64,000 bases of DNA, taken from Arthrobacter sp. 24S4-2 (GTDB lineage: Bacteria; Actinomycetota; Actinomycetes; Actinomycetales; Micrococcaceae). Positions 42,277 through 50,521 of the stretch are shown piece after piece (positions within the stretch are counted from its first letter, which is position 1; each line of letters begins with the position of its first letter). A program made the position numbers and the translations under genes. A model generated the notes under the pieces. The model was not told where the DNA came from. It did not search any database and saw only the letters and a list, made by a program, of their open reading frames with translations. Location of the stretch: contig NZ_CP040018.1 in assembly GCF_005280255.1 (NCBI RefSeq), forward strand, positions 2,480,001 through 2,544,000, given 5' to 3'.

Positions 42277-43232
42277 GCACGTATGAATTCACCAGCGTGT
42301 TCGCCCGGGAATTGACGCGGTATCTTGCCTTCAAACAGGGCATGGGCTGCTACGGTGCATCGCGCATCTGGTATCTGCGCAGCTTCGACACCTACTGCAC
42401 GGAACACGGGGTGAGGTCTTTTGACCAGCAGGCCGTCGAAGGTTGGGTCATCTTCAAGAAATCCTCCCAGCCGGGCTCCAGCCCGTCCTGGATGTCATAC
42501 ATCAGGGATTTCGGCCGCTGGTTGCGGACCCACGGCAACGCGGAGGCGTATGTGCTTGCCGAATCCTGGAAGAGCGGATTCTTCCGCTCCCAGCCTTACT
42601 TGTTGAGCCGCGAAGAAATCTCGTTGTTCTTCCGATCCGCTACTGAACTGGAGACCACTTCGCCGTGGAAATGGCAGTCCGTCGCCTTTTTTGCGCTGAT
42701 GCATTCGTGCGGGCTTCGGACCTGCGAAACCCGCAGGTTGCAACCCCGGGATGTTGACCTCGACAAACGGGAAATCGATGTGCTGTGGTCCAAGGGCAAC
42801 AGGAGCCGGCGCCTGCCAATCACCGGCCAGATCATCGATATTCTCGCCGACTGCGACCGGATATCCCGCAGGAAGTTCGGGCAACAGCGTCCCGGGTTCT
42901 TCGTCTCCTCGACCGCAGCCCCGGTATCACCGGCATCGATCGGGGTCACGTTTAACCGGATCTGGGACCAAGCCGGGTTGCCGCGAGCAGTTGGTGGCAG
43001 ACAGCCTCACCCCTACTCCTTCCGCCACCATTTCGCCTACGCCAACATCGAACGATGGATGGCCGAAGGCACCGACGTCAATGCGATGCTGCCCTACCTC
43101 GCCCGCTACATGGGGCACGCATCGCTGGACAGCACCTTCTATTACATCCACACATCACCGGACTTCATGGATGGCTACGCAGCACTCACCCACGACGGCC
43201 CAGGCGTATTTCCCGAGGTGGGATTCGAATGA
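42273..43232 (+). CDS. tyrosine recombinase, second of trio 2 (RitB-like)
   Basis: 319 residues. N-terminal domain FARELTRYLAFKQGMGCYGA; catalytic residues in HSCGLRTCETRRL (Arg I), WSKGNRSRRLPI (Lys), HPYSFRHHFAYAN (HxxR), YMGHASLDST and Tyr in TFYYIHTS. Start and stop overlap neighbours in ATGA arrangements (42273 and 43229), so all three recombinases are translated as a coupled set. All catalytic residues are present. Confidence 0.9.
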   Translation: MSTYEFTSVFARELTRYLAFKQGMGCYGASRIWYLRSFDTYCTEHGVRSFDQQAVEGWVIFKKSSQPGSSPSWMSYIRDFGRWLRTHGNAEAYVLAESWKSGFFRSQPYLLSREEISLFFRSATELETTSPWKWQSVAFFALMHSCGLRTCETRRLQPRDVDLDKREIDVLWSKGNRSRRLPITGQIIDILADCDRISRRKFGQQRPGFFVSSTAAPVSPASIGVTFNRIWDQAGLPRAVGGRQPHPYSFRHHFAYANIERWMAEGTDVNAMLPYLARYMGHASLDSTFYYIHTSPDFMDGYAALTHDGPGVFPEVGFE

Positions 43233-43702
43233 AACGCACAACGCACGAACCGACCCCTGATTTCTGGGGTTACGCACGGAACTACCTGCACGACTTCCTG
43301 CCCAACGTCAGGGAAATGGCGCCGCGCAGCATTGAGGCATACCGGATCAGTCTGGAGAGCTACGTCCATTACCTGGTCACGGAGAAGCAGGTCCGCCGCC
43401 AGAACATCGGTTTTGATCACTTCGACCGGCAATTCCTGAAGGACTGGGTGGTATGGATGCGGCAAGCCAAGGAATACCTGCCCGCAACCATCGGCCTGCG
43501 CCTGAGCGCCGTCAAGGCCTTCCTGAATTTCGCGTCCGCGGAAGACCTCACCCTGGTCGCTGTTTACCAAGCTGCCAAGAACATCAAGGCACCGGCCACA
43601 CCGCGCAAACCCATCGAATACCTCCAGGAGAACTGAGCTGCCACAGAGATCTCGGACAGTGGGCCCTCTTAAAATGGGGGTCTACCGAAAGTAGAGATCA
43701 GC

Positions 43703-43993
43703 ATGACCGCATCACGCAAGCGATTTACCCAGGAGTTCAAGGACGAGTTGTGCCGCGAGGTGATCAACACGTCCAGGCCGATCAAGGACGTGGCCACCGC
43801 GTACGGTGTCGGCCCCGAAACGCTCCGCAACTGGCTGGTCAAGTACCGGGCGGCCAACGGCGGCACGGAGGTGGATCTGACGGTGTCGGAACGGGCCCGG
43901 CTGAAGGAGCTCGAGCGCGAAAATCAGGAGCTGCGGGCGGAGACTGCGTTCCTGAAAAAAGCCAGCGCTTACTTCGCGCGGGAGCAGCGGTAG
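43703..43993 (+). CDS. IS3-family transposase OrfA
   Basis: 96 residues. HTH region FTQEFKDELCREVINTSRPI with DVATAYGVGPETLRNWLVKY, then the charged helix RLKELERENQELRAETAFLK. A run of A residues (CTGAAAAAAGCC) near the 3' end offers a slippery site. The stop codon overlaps the first base of the orfB GTG. DNA-binding partner of the transposase. Confidence 0.9.
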   Translation: MTASRKRFTQEFKDELCREVINTSRPIKDVATAYGVGPETLRNWLVKYRAANGGTEVDLTVSERARLKELERENQELRAETAFLKKASAYFAREQR

Positions 43994-44886
43994 TGAGCAA
44001 GTACGAATTCATCGATTCCCAAAAAGCTCAGCCCGCCAATCTCAATTCGGTCGTGAAAATGTGCCGCTGGTTGGCCGTCTCGACGTCCGGTTTCTATCAC
44101 TGGGCCACACGCCCGCAATCGGCCACGGCGGCCCGCCGCCGGGCCCTGACGGCGCGGGTCCGGCACTTCTTCGAGGAGTCCGAGGGCACCTACGGCTACC
44201 GGCGCATCCATGCCGACCTCGCCGCGGAACAGACCGAGTGCTCACCCGAGCTGGTGCGGCAGATCATGCGCTGCCAGGGCCTGGTGGCCTGTCAGCCACG
44301 TCCGTTCCGCATCACCACCGAGGCTGATGCTGAGGCTGCCGCGGGCATGCCCGACCTCGTCAAGCGGGACTTCACCGCGGACCGTCCCGGGGTGAAGTTC
44401 GTCGGCGACATCACCTACATCCACACCTGGCAAGGATTCGTCTACCTCGCCACCGTCATCGACTGCTATTCAAAGAAAGTCGTCGGCTGGTCCATCGCCG
44501 ATCACATGCGCACCGGGCTCGTCGCCGATGCGCTCAAGAACGCCGCCGCCACAACCCGGATCGAGCCTGACGCGATCTGGCACTCCGACCGGGGCAGCGT
44601 CTACACCTCGACCGAGTTCAGGGCCCTGGTGGCCAGCCTCGGTATGCGCTCCTCGATGGGACGCACCGGCGTGTGCTGGGACAACAGCATGGCCGAATCG
44701 TTCTTCTCAGCCCTGAAAAACGAGCGTGTGTACCGGACTGTTTACGCGACAAAATCACAAGCCCGGAGCGACGTCATTCGCTACATCGAGGGGTTTTACA
44801 ACAGCCGGCGCCGTCACTCCGCGCTCGGTTACCGGCGGCCCAACGAAGTCCACTATGGTTATCAACAGCCAGCCTTGGCAGCGTAG
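43993..44886 (+). CDS. IS3-family transposase OrfB
   Basis: 297 residues. HTH_21 domain (RALTARVRHFFEESEGTYGY) followed by the rve core: VGDITYIHTWQGFVYLATVID with the first Asp, AIWHSDRGSVYTS with the second, and WDNSMAESFFSALKNE with the Glu. All three catalytic residues present and the frame is intact, so this is the active-looking IS of the nest. GTG start at 43993 overlaps the orfA stop (TAGTG). Confidence 0.92.
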   Translation: MSKYEFIDSQKAQPANLNSVVKMCRWLAVSTSGFYHWATRPQSATAARRRALTARVRHFFEESEGTYGYRRIHADLAAEQTECSPELVRQIMRCQGLVACQPRPFRITTEADAEAAAGMPDLVKRDFTADRPGVKFVGDITYIHTWQGFVYLATVIDCYSKKVVGWSIADHMRTGLVADALKNAAATTRIEPDAIWHSDRGSVYTSTEFRALVASLGMRSSMGRTGVCWDNSMAESFFSALKNERVYRTVYATKSQARSDVIRYIEGFYNSRRRHSALGYRRPNEVHYGYQQPALAA

Positions 44887-45575
44887 AAGAATCCACTAAT
44901 TCCGCTGTCCGAAATCCCCGCAGCAGCTCAAACGAAACGGCAGCGATTCTCGCCGCCTATGACGGCAAGGACGTGAAGTCACGCCGGAACCGCATGCTGC
45001 TCATCCTGCTCTACGACAGCGGTGCGCGCGTCGGCGAGATCACCGCTAACCATTGACGACCTGGCACTGGCAAGACCGGCCCACTTGACCCTCACGGGAA
45101 AACGGGACAAGAGCCGCGTTGTCCCCCTGGGAGAAAAAGCCGTGGAACATCTCAAGGTCTATCTCGACGAGTTCCACCCGCAACGCGCAACCCGGCCCGC
45201 GACGCGGCCCCTGTTCTATAGCTCGCACCGTGGGCAACCAACTGCCCTTTCCAGCGACACCGTCGCCGCGGTGCTCAAGAAAGCCGGGGATCTCGCCCGC
45301 GAACGGTGCCCTTCGATCCCGGGCAACCTCCACTGCCACATGCTGCGGAAGACCAAGGCCATGGACCTTTACAAGCAAGGCATACCGTTACCGATCATCA
45401 TGCAGCTGCTTGGACACGAAAGCATGAGCACCACTTCCGTGTTCTATGCCTTCGCCACCCTCGACATGATGCGGACAGCAATGAATGCCGCCACCCCGGC
45501 AATCAGCGACATGAGCACCGAGGCGCTCAGTGACGACGAACTTCAGCTGCTCTACTCACTGAAATAGCACGAAAC

Positions 45576-45683
45576 GTTAAGCCGAGAAACAGGGCCGCGA
45601 CCCAGGAATCACAAGGGCAAACTCCCCAACCTCGGCTTAACGATTACCTCGGCATAATCCGAGTTAAGCCGAATTCGGCTTAA
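45576..45683 (+). repeat. RIT element 2, right terminal repeat with extra palindrome
   Basis: GTTAAGCCGAG (45576-45586), 44 bp, CTCGGCTTAAC (45631-45641), 6 bp, CTCGGCATAA (45648-45657), 6-bp spacer TCCGAG, and the perfect palindrome TTAAGCCGA-AT-TCGGCTTAA (45664-45683). The palindrome is absent from the left end. Every spacing equals that of RIT element 1. Confidence 0.87.
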
Positions 45684-45689
45684 CTCCGA

Positions 45690-45999
45690 CCGCGGCACCC
45701 AATACACCTCCCGGGAAATGGGCGCCTGGTGCACCGGAAACGCTGTGCGCCAGTCCATGGGGGCCACCGGGGTGTGCTGGGACAATGCCGTCGCCGAGTC
45801 GGCGTTCTCATCCCTGAAGAACGAGTTCTACCACCACCACAGCTTCGCCACCCGGCAGGACGCCCGCCGGGCGACCATGCGCTACATCGAAGTGTTCTAC
45901 AACCGCTGGCGGCCCCACACCAACAATGATGGGCTGCCGCCGGCAACAGCAATGGCCAACTTCAAGACCAAAAACCAGCCGCTACCTGCGGCCGCCTAA
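45690..45999 (+). pseudogene. IS3-family transposase OrfB, 3' part (interrupted)
   Basis: Continues the orfB cut at 40937: RGTQYTSREMGAWC, GVCWDNAVAESAFSSLKNE with the catalytic Glu, and FYNRWRPHTNNDGLPPATAM, ending at 45999. The two halves together are a complete rve domain. Only the inserted element prevents expression. Confidence 0.88.
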
Positions 46000-46079
46000 C
46001 CCAAAAAGAAACTAACCGGCTGTCTCACATCCTTGACACACCCCAGTTCCGAAGTAATCGGAGTCCGTTAGGGGAACCC

Positions 46080-47363
46080 TCACCGCGACATCTTGTCGTT
46101 CGTTGCAACCCTCAGCCCTGCCCTTGATCCGAGAGGATGGGGAGTTCTTCCGGCCTCTCCGCCGGTGCGAGTGGAGATGCCCAGAACCTCGTGGGCTCTC
46201 GAACGGTTGCTCCGTCTGGCTGTCAGGACCATCGCGGCAGCGCCCATTAGTACCGCCGCGACGACAGCACCAAGGACTACCGGAATACTGGCCCAGAAGC
46301 CGTCCCCCGCATTGTCGGACGGTGCCTGCGCCGGCGGACCTGGTTCTTCGACCTGCAGCCGTGTCCCCTGAACATTGGATTGGGGCGGCTGGGGGGCGTG
46401 TAGGACCTGGGACGCGAAGACAGTCACGGATTTGGCAGTTGTGTTGGTGACGAGGACGGACCCGTCGGGTTCGAGGGCGAGATGCCCGGGATCCTGGCCC
46501 GTGGGCAGGCCGAGCGAAACGCTCGTTCCGCCAGGTCTGATGACGGATAGGCCGTTGGCCATGTAGAGGACGTAGACAGTTCCATCCGGACCGACGACGA
46601 CTTCCTTCGGACCCCCGGGCACCGCCACGCGGTATGCGACCGTCGCGTCTCCGGGCTTGATCACGGCGACGTCGTTGGCCGTGATATTGGTGACGTACAC
46701 GGTGCCGTCCGGGCCAACCGCGATCCCGTGCGGGTCGCTCGTCCGCCCGGGCGTGGAACTGACCTGGATGGTGCGTGAGACGCTGCTCGCGCCGGCAGGG
46801 ATCACCGAGACCGTCCCGTCATTCTGGTTGGTCACGTAGGCGATGCCGTCCTTGGCGACGGCCACCTCCCTGGGATTCCCTCCCACGACGATCTCGCGCG
46901 CCGGCGCGTCAGCTCCGGGCGGTATGACCGAGACCGTGCCAAGGTCGGGATTGGGAACAAACACCGTCCCGTCCGGCGCCGCGGCGATGAGGTGGGCGCC
47001 CCGAGTGAGGGCAATCGTGCGCGTCACGCCGGAGGATCCCTTCGGGATCACGCCCATCGTCTCCTGCTGCTTGGCGAAATCCCACCGTTCGACGTACAAA
47101 GTGCCATCGGCGGATAGGGCCATTCCCGCCGCGCCGTAACCGGTCGTCAGAGTCCGGGACGGTTTGTCCGCCCCTGGAGGGAGAACGCTTACCCCTCCGC
47201 CCGAGGAGTAGTCGCCGATATAGGCGGTGCCGTCTGCGTCCACGACCACGCAAAGGGGAGTTCCCCCGACGTCCACGACATCCCCGGCCGCGATCGCAGG
47301 ACCAGCGCCAACCAACAGAATGCCGCCAACGGCGGCCCCAGCTAGAACCCCGGAGAAACGCAT
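46080..47363 (-). CDS. secreted beta-propeller (YVTN/NHL-like) protein with C-terminal anchor
   Basis: 427 residues. Signal peptide RFSGVLAGAAVGGILLVGAG-P-AIAA, then six to seven repeats of the type GIAVGPDGTVYVTN / VISVIPPGA at about 45-residue spacing, typical of YVTN/NHL six- or seven-bladed propellers. A Pro-rich linker leads to a transmembrane helix (FWASIPVVLGAVVAAVLMGA) and a short basic cytoplasmic tail, so the propeller is outside and membrane-anchored. ATG at 47363. No close partner genes; binding or scaffolding at the cell surface is the best guess. Confidence 0.82.
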   Translation of the reverse strand: MRFSGVLAGAAVGGILLVGAGPAIAAGDVVDVGGTPLCVVVDADGTAYIGDYSSGGGVSVLPPGADKPSRTLTTGYGAAGMALSADGTLYVERWDFAKQQETMGVIPKGSSGVTRTIALTRGAHLIAAAPDGTVFVPNPDLGTVSVIPPGADAPAREIVVGGNPREVAVAKDGIAYVTNQNDGTVSVIPAGASSVSRTIQVSSTPGRTSDPHGIAVGPDGTVYVTNITANDVAVIKPGDATVAYRVAVPGGPKEVVVGPDGTVYVLYMANGLSVIRPGGTSVSLGLPTGQDPGHLALEPDGSVLVTNTTAKSVTVFASQVLHAPQPPQSNVQGTRLQVEEPGPPAQAPSDNAGDGFWASIPVVLGAVVAAVLMGAAAMVLTARRSNRSRAHEVLGISTRTGGEAGRTPHPLGSRAGLRVATNDKMSR

Positions 47364-47586
47364 ACCCCTACCCCCAAAATCGATGGCACACCAAGAAAAG
47401 CCTCAGAACGCAGCATACTGCCAGCAGGCCTGGCCTCATCCGGAACAATCCCCTGACGCGGCGAATCTGTCCCGTTGGACCTTCCGTGTTTGTGGCCCCC
47501 GTAGGACGGCTATATCCGGCCCCACTTCGTGACTCGGCGGCCAGCTTGTGAATCTGCGTTGGTCTTCGACCTGATACTCTCCGACC

Positions 47587-48231
47587 ATGAAATTGCGGCG
47601 CGCCCCTCGTGGTTTGACCAATCCAGTGGTCGGGATCATCATCGCCCACTCGGTCGTATTCGTGGGGGGATTGGTCGCGCTCATCCTCCAAATCCACTCC
47701 TTGAACAGCGCAGGACTCGCAGTTTTCAGCATAGTTCTGGGCCTGATCATCTGCGGCTTGATCATGAGCGTTGGTGTGCTGGTCGCCCGGCACAATGAGC
47801 GTCGCCGTCACTTTCTCGTAGACGAACGCAACCCCGGTGCCGCAATCGCCAAGATGACCTGGAACAACGCCCTATTGCCCCCCTTCGTGAGTTCCAAGGC
47901 CCTGCTGAAACGCGCTAACCGGTTTGGCTACGGCGTAGACGTCGTAGCCAACGCCGAAGGGCTGAGTTTCTGGCGCGGAGGACGGAAGATCATCCAGCTC
48001 GGGGCGATTCCCTGGTCCACCCTCCGGTCCGTAGAGTCATGCCTGGTCCGTGCGCCCATCGGATCGCGGCAGGTCGAATCGGTCGTCTTCGAGTTCGATT
48101 CCAACCCCACACTCATATCACCCATCGTTCTCTACCCCAGCAAGGAAAAGGCCTGCCAGGCCATCGAACGACTGATGCACGGACGCCCACGAGTCAATAC
48201 CGGCCACGTGGCTATAGCGTGCAAGACGTAG
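47587..48231 (+). CDS. hypothetical two-helix membrane protein
   Basis: 214 residues. Two adjacent N-terminal helices (VGIIIAHSVVFVGGLVALIL at ~16-35 and AVFSIVLGLIICGLIMSVGV at ~45-65) precede a soluble C-terminal domain with VVANAEGLSFWRGGRKIIQL and IPWSTLRSVESCLVRAP. That strand pattern resembles bacterial PH-like domains. No known family assigned. ATG at 47587; weak ribosome site. It is divergent from the propeller gene across 223 bp. Confidence 0.72.
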   Translation: MKLRRAPRGLTNPVVGIIIAHSVVFVGGLVALILQIHSLNSAGLAVFSIVLGLIICGLIMSVGVLVARHNERRRHFLVDERNPGAAIAKMTWNNALLPPFVSSKALLKRANRFGYGVDVVANAEGLSFWRGGRKIIQLGAIPWSTLRSVESCLVRAPIGSRQVESVVFEFDSNPTLISPIVLYPSKEKACQAIERLMHGRPRVNTGHVAIACKT

Positions 48232-48433
48232 TCTCTGGAAGCCTGCTTCACGTTCGAGACCAGCGCTGAGAAGGTAATTCTCCCGTAAGCTGATCCTCAA
48301 ACGCACACCCGCCATTTATCGCTGACAGAAAAGGCCAGATACGGCTGCGGTTCACAGTGCGGGCCGGGCCGGGGGTTACCGCAGCACGGTGATCGACCGG
48401 CTTGCGGGCGCATTGTGAAACCCTGTCTGCATC

Positions 48434-48529
48434 TGTCAACTGCAACTTTAAACTGACCGCTGGCTGCAGTTTGCGTTGACCGGTGGCTGCAATGGACTGA
48501 CCGGTGGCGGCAAGTACTTTTGAACACTG
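48434..48529 (+). repeat. IS21 left terminal repeat array
   Basis: Tandem ~24-bp units share CTGACCGCTGGCTGCAG, TTGACCGGTGGCTGCAA and CTGACCGGTGGCGGCAA. A further unit (TTTGAACACTG / CTGGTCAGG) is split by IS30 copy 1. The inverse array lies at 52695-52762 and 54702-54753, split by IS30 copy 2. Such multiple terminal repeats are IstA binding sites in IS21-like elements. Confidence 0.78.
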
Positions 48530-50468
48530 CTTGAGTTCTAGCGATCGTTGCAACACCCCCGAATAATCGGGAGTTGCAACACCCATGGGATCACCATCGA
48601 AAAGTAGTCCTTCCTTAAGGAAAAAATCTCCTCTACCGAAAGAACCGGGGTCGAGAGCCGGGGCGCAGGGGAAGCGTTCCCAGCAGTCCCATACCCGTGC
48701 GCAAAGACAGGATTTCCTTTCTGCCGTTGAGCGGTTGGGAAGTGTTGCCGCGGCGGCCAAGGAGCTCGGCATTAACCGGAGCACCTGCCAGAAGTGGGCG
48801 AACGCTGAAGGGATCAGGCCGCAGCGCCAGTACACCCAGGCGGATAAGGACCACTTCTATGCCGTCTTGGACCGGGCCGGCACCATCACCGCGGCGGCCC
48901 AGGAGCTGGGATTGAACATCAGCACCGCGCATAACTGGGCCGGCAAGGTTAATCCTGCTGGGAGAAAACCACGGGCCACGAGAACTGTGAATGCTGATCC
49001 GGCGCGGCGCCACCCACCGTCGGTGATTGAGGAGTTCCTGGGCCTGCTGCGGGAAGTCGGCAGCGTCAGCGTTGCCGCCAGAGAACTCGGCCTGAACTAC
49101 TCCACCTGCTCCAACTGGGCCAAAGCCGCCGGTCTGGTCTCCGTCAGTCCGCGACGGCCATCGGCGAAGCAGCTTCACTACCTGCGCTTGCGCCAAGAAG
49201 GAGCCGGCCGGAGGGACGCAGCCCTCGCAGTCGGTGCAAGCAAACCGAGCTCCTACAACTGGGACCGGCAACAGACTGCAAAGGACACGGCCGCGGCCCA
49301 AGGTCATGCCGCGGATCTGCCGTATAAACAGGAAGTGACAACTACATTCGCGGAACCTTCGGCCCCTGCAGCGGCACCGGAGTTGACAGCGCCGGTGGCT
49401 GAGCCGGCACCCGCGGTGGCGTTGGAAGCGCTGGAGCAGTCCGTCAGCGCCCGCTACCTGTCCCTGTCCGAGCGGGAGAGGATCGCGGACCTGCGGTCCC
49501 AAGGAACCTCAATGCAGGCGATCGGCAGGGCGCTGGGCCGGTCCGTGGGCACCATTAGCCGGGAGATCAAACGCAACAGCCACCCGGTGCTGGGTTACCG
49601 GCCTTACGGTGCTCACCGGGCGGCCACTGCGGCCCGGGCACGGCCGAAGGACAGTAAGCTGGCAGAACCCGGGGAACTACACGACTACGTGAAAACCAAG
49701 CTCCTCACACGCTGGTCCCCACAACAGATTTCCAAGCTCCTGATCAAGGAATTCCCCGATGACGAGCAGATGCGCGTGAGCCCCGAAACGATATACCAGG
49801 CCCTCTACTTTCAGGCCCGCGGTGGACTCAAACGCGAGGTCAAAGAAGCCCTGCGCACCGGCCGGACCCGCCGCAAGCAGCACAGGAACCCCGAAGAACG
49901 CACCAACCGTTTCCGTGACCCGATGATCAACATTTCCGAACGCCCCGCCGAGGTCGAAGACCGCGCCGTCCCGGGGCATTGGGAGGGGGATTTAGTGACC
50001 GGAGCTTACAACCAGTCCGCGATCGCAACGCTGGTTGAACGCACCACGCGATACGTGATGTTGGTGCACCTGCCGGTGGACCACACCGCCGAATCAGTCC
50101 GCGACGGGCTGATCAAGACCATGTCCACCCTACCGGCGCACCTGCGCGGATCCCTCACTTGGGACCAAGGCGCCGAAATGGCCAAACATAAGGCTTTCAG
50201 CATCGCCACCGACATGGACGTCTACTTCTGCGACCCCGCCAGCCCCTGGCAACGCGGATCCAACGAGAACACCAACGGGCTGCTACGCCAATACTTCCCC
50301 AAAGGCGCAGACCTGAACGCCTACGGGCCCGAGGACCTCGAGCACGTCGCCCAAGAACTCAACGCCCGACCACGCAAAACGCTCGACTGGGACACCCCAG
50401 CCGAGCGCCTACGTGATTTACTGATAGCCAGCTAAGCACGGGTGTTGCAACGACCCCTGGAATTCAAG
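48530..50468 (+). mobile_element. IS30-family element, copy 1
   Basis: 1,939 bp with imperfect 29-bp inverted ends beginning CTTGAGTTCTAGCGATCGTT on the left and, inverted, CTTGAATTCCAGGGGTCGTT on the right; the common part is TCGTTGCAACACCC. The 3-bp CTG flanks both sides (target duplication). By eye the DNA is the same as copy 2, pointing to very recent transposition. Confidence 0.9.
48585..50435 (+). CDS. IS30-family transposase with N-terminal HTH array (copy 1)
   Basis: 616 residues, well above the usual ~350-400 of IS30. Residues ~35-240 hold four HTH-like modules (GSVAAAAKELGINRSTCQKW; GTITAAAQELGLNISTAHNW; GSVSVAARELGLNYSTCSNW; RRDAALAVGASKPSSYNW). The canonical IS30 part follows: YLSLSERERIADLRSQGTSM, GTISREIKRN, then the DDE core with HWEGDLVTG (Asp), TWDQGAEMAKH (Asp) and WQRGSNENTNGLLRQYFP (Glu). 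Frame intact. Lies on the plus strand, opposite to istAB. Confidence 0.92.
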   Translation: MGSPSKSSPSLRKKSPLPKEPGSRAGAQGKRSQQSHTRAQRQDFLSAVERLGSVAAAAKELGINRSTCQKWANAEGIRPQRQYTQADKDHFYAVLDRAGTITAAAQELGLNISTAHNWAGKVNPAGRKPRATRTVNADPARRHPPSVIEEFLGLLREVGSVSVAARELGLNYSTCSNWAKAAGLVSVSPRRPSAKQLHYLRLRQEGAGRRDAALAVGASKPSSYNWDRQQTAKDTAAAQGHAADLPYKQEVTTTFAEPSAPAAAPELTAPVAEPAPAVALEALEQSVSARYLSLSERERIADLRSQGTSMQAIGRALGRSVGTISREIKRNSHPVLGYRPYGAHRAATAARARPKDSKLAEPGELHDYVKTKLLTRWSPQQISKLLIKEFPDDEQMRVSPETIYQALYFQARGGLKREVKEALRTGRTRRKQHRNPEERTNRFRDPMINISERPAEVEDRAVPGHWEGDLVTGAYNQSAIATLVERTTRYVMLVHLPVDHTAESVRDGLIKTMSTLPAHLRGSLTWDQGAEMAKHKAFSIATDMDVYFCDPASPWQRGSNENTNGLLRQYFPKGADLNAYGPEDLEHVAQELNARPRKTLDWDTPAERLRDLLIAS

Positions 50469-50470
50469 CT

Positions 50471-50511
50471 GGTCAGGCGCCTGGGGCATGCTGGGGTTGG
50501 GGCGCCTGACC
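50471..50511. terminator. hairpin downstream of istB
   Basis: GGTCAGGCGCC (50471-50481) and GGCGCCTGACC (50501-50511) are perfect 11-bp arms around 19 bp, 10 bp past the istB stop. There is no U tract, so it may be a terminator or a subterminal IS21 site; TGGTCAGG also belongs to the split terminal repeat. Confidence 0.5.
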
Positions 50512-50521
50512 ACGTTGCGGG

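Larger units (their letters stand above)
43639..44922 (+). mobile_element. IS3-family element inside RIT element 2
   Basis: About 1.28 kb with ends TGCCACAGAGATCTCGGACAG (left, 43639 on) and the inverse of TGCGGGGATTTCGGACAG (right, to 44922); the shared core is TCGGACAG. Contains intact orfA and orfB. It disrupts the third recombinase of the RIT-type element. A short target duplication could not be fixed with confidence. Confidence 0.82.
43229..45567 (+). pseudogene. tyrosine recombinase, third of trio 2, split by IS3 and frameshifted
   Basis: The 5' part (43229-43636) encodes the N-terminal domain (RSIEAYRISLESYVHYLV; LPATIGLRLSAVKAFLNFA). An IS3 then interrupts after PIEYLQEN. The 3' part resumes around 44930 (TAAILAAYDGKDVKSRRNRM, YDSGARVGEIT), loses frame at 45046-45050, where two missing bases would give ITALTIDDLAL. 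It then continues to the end with HMLRKTKAMDLYKQGIPLPI, LLGHESMSTTS and Tyr in VFYAFA. Catalytic residues are conserved, so inactivation looks recent. Confidence 0.88.
40932..45689 (+). mobile_element. recombinase-in-trio (RIT-type) element 2, inserted in IS3
   Basis: Three coupled tyrosine-recombinase genes on the plus strand between inverted ends 40938-41019 and 45576-45657. Overlap sequences are CAGCGA (left, 40932-40937) and CTCCGA (right, 45684-45689); the empty site is CCA-CAGCGA-CCGCGG. The right end has an additional 6-bp spacer and the 20-bp palindrome at 45664-45683. The third recombinase gene is broken by an IS3 and a 2-base deletion, so the element cannot move by itself. Confidence 0.85.
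40035..46031 (+). mobile_element. IS3-family element split by RIT element 2
   Basis: Ends are GATGTGAGACA (40035-40045) and its inverse TGTCTCACATC (46021-46031). Inside are orfA and orfB of an IS3-type transposase; orfB is cut at the HSD codons by a 4.8-kb recombinase-trio element, which itself contains another IS3. Without the insertion the IS would be about 1.25 kb, a usual IS3 size. Confidence 0.85.

Noticed and set aside
40938..45683. CRISPR-like reading of the repeated GTTAAGCCGAG motifs
   Set aside because: Only a few inverted copies at two ends of a mobile element, with spacers fixed at 44 and 6 bp; no array and no cas genes.
48633..49502. 289-codon minus-strand frame present in both IS30 copies
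   Set aside because: Duplicated only because the IS is duplicated; antisense to the HTH array, Gly/Arg-rich.
50471..50511. Target duplication or extra IS end formed by GGTCAGGCGCC / GGCGCCTGACC
   Set aside because: It is a local hairpin next to istB and does not match the IS30 or outer IS21 ends.
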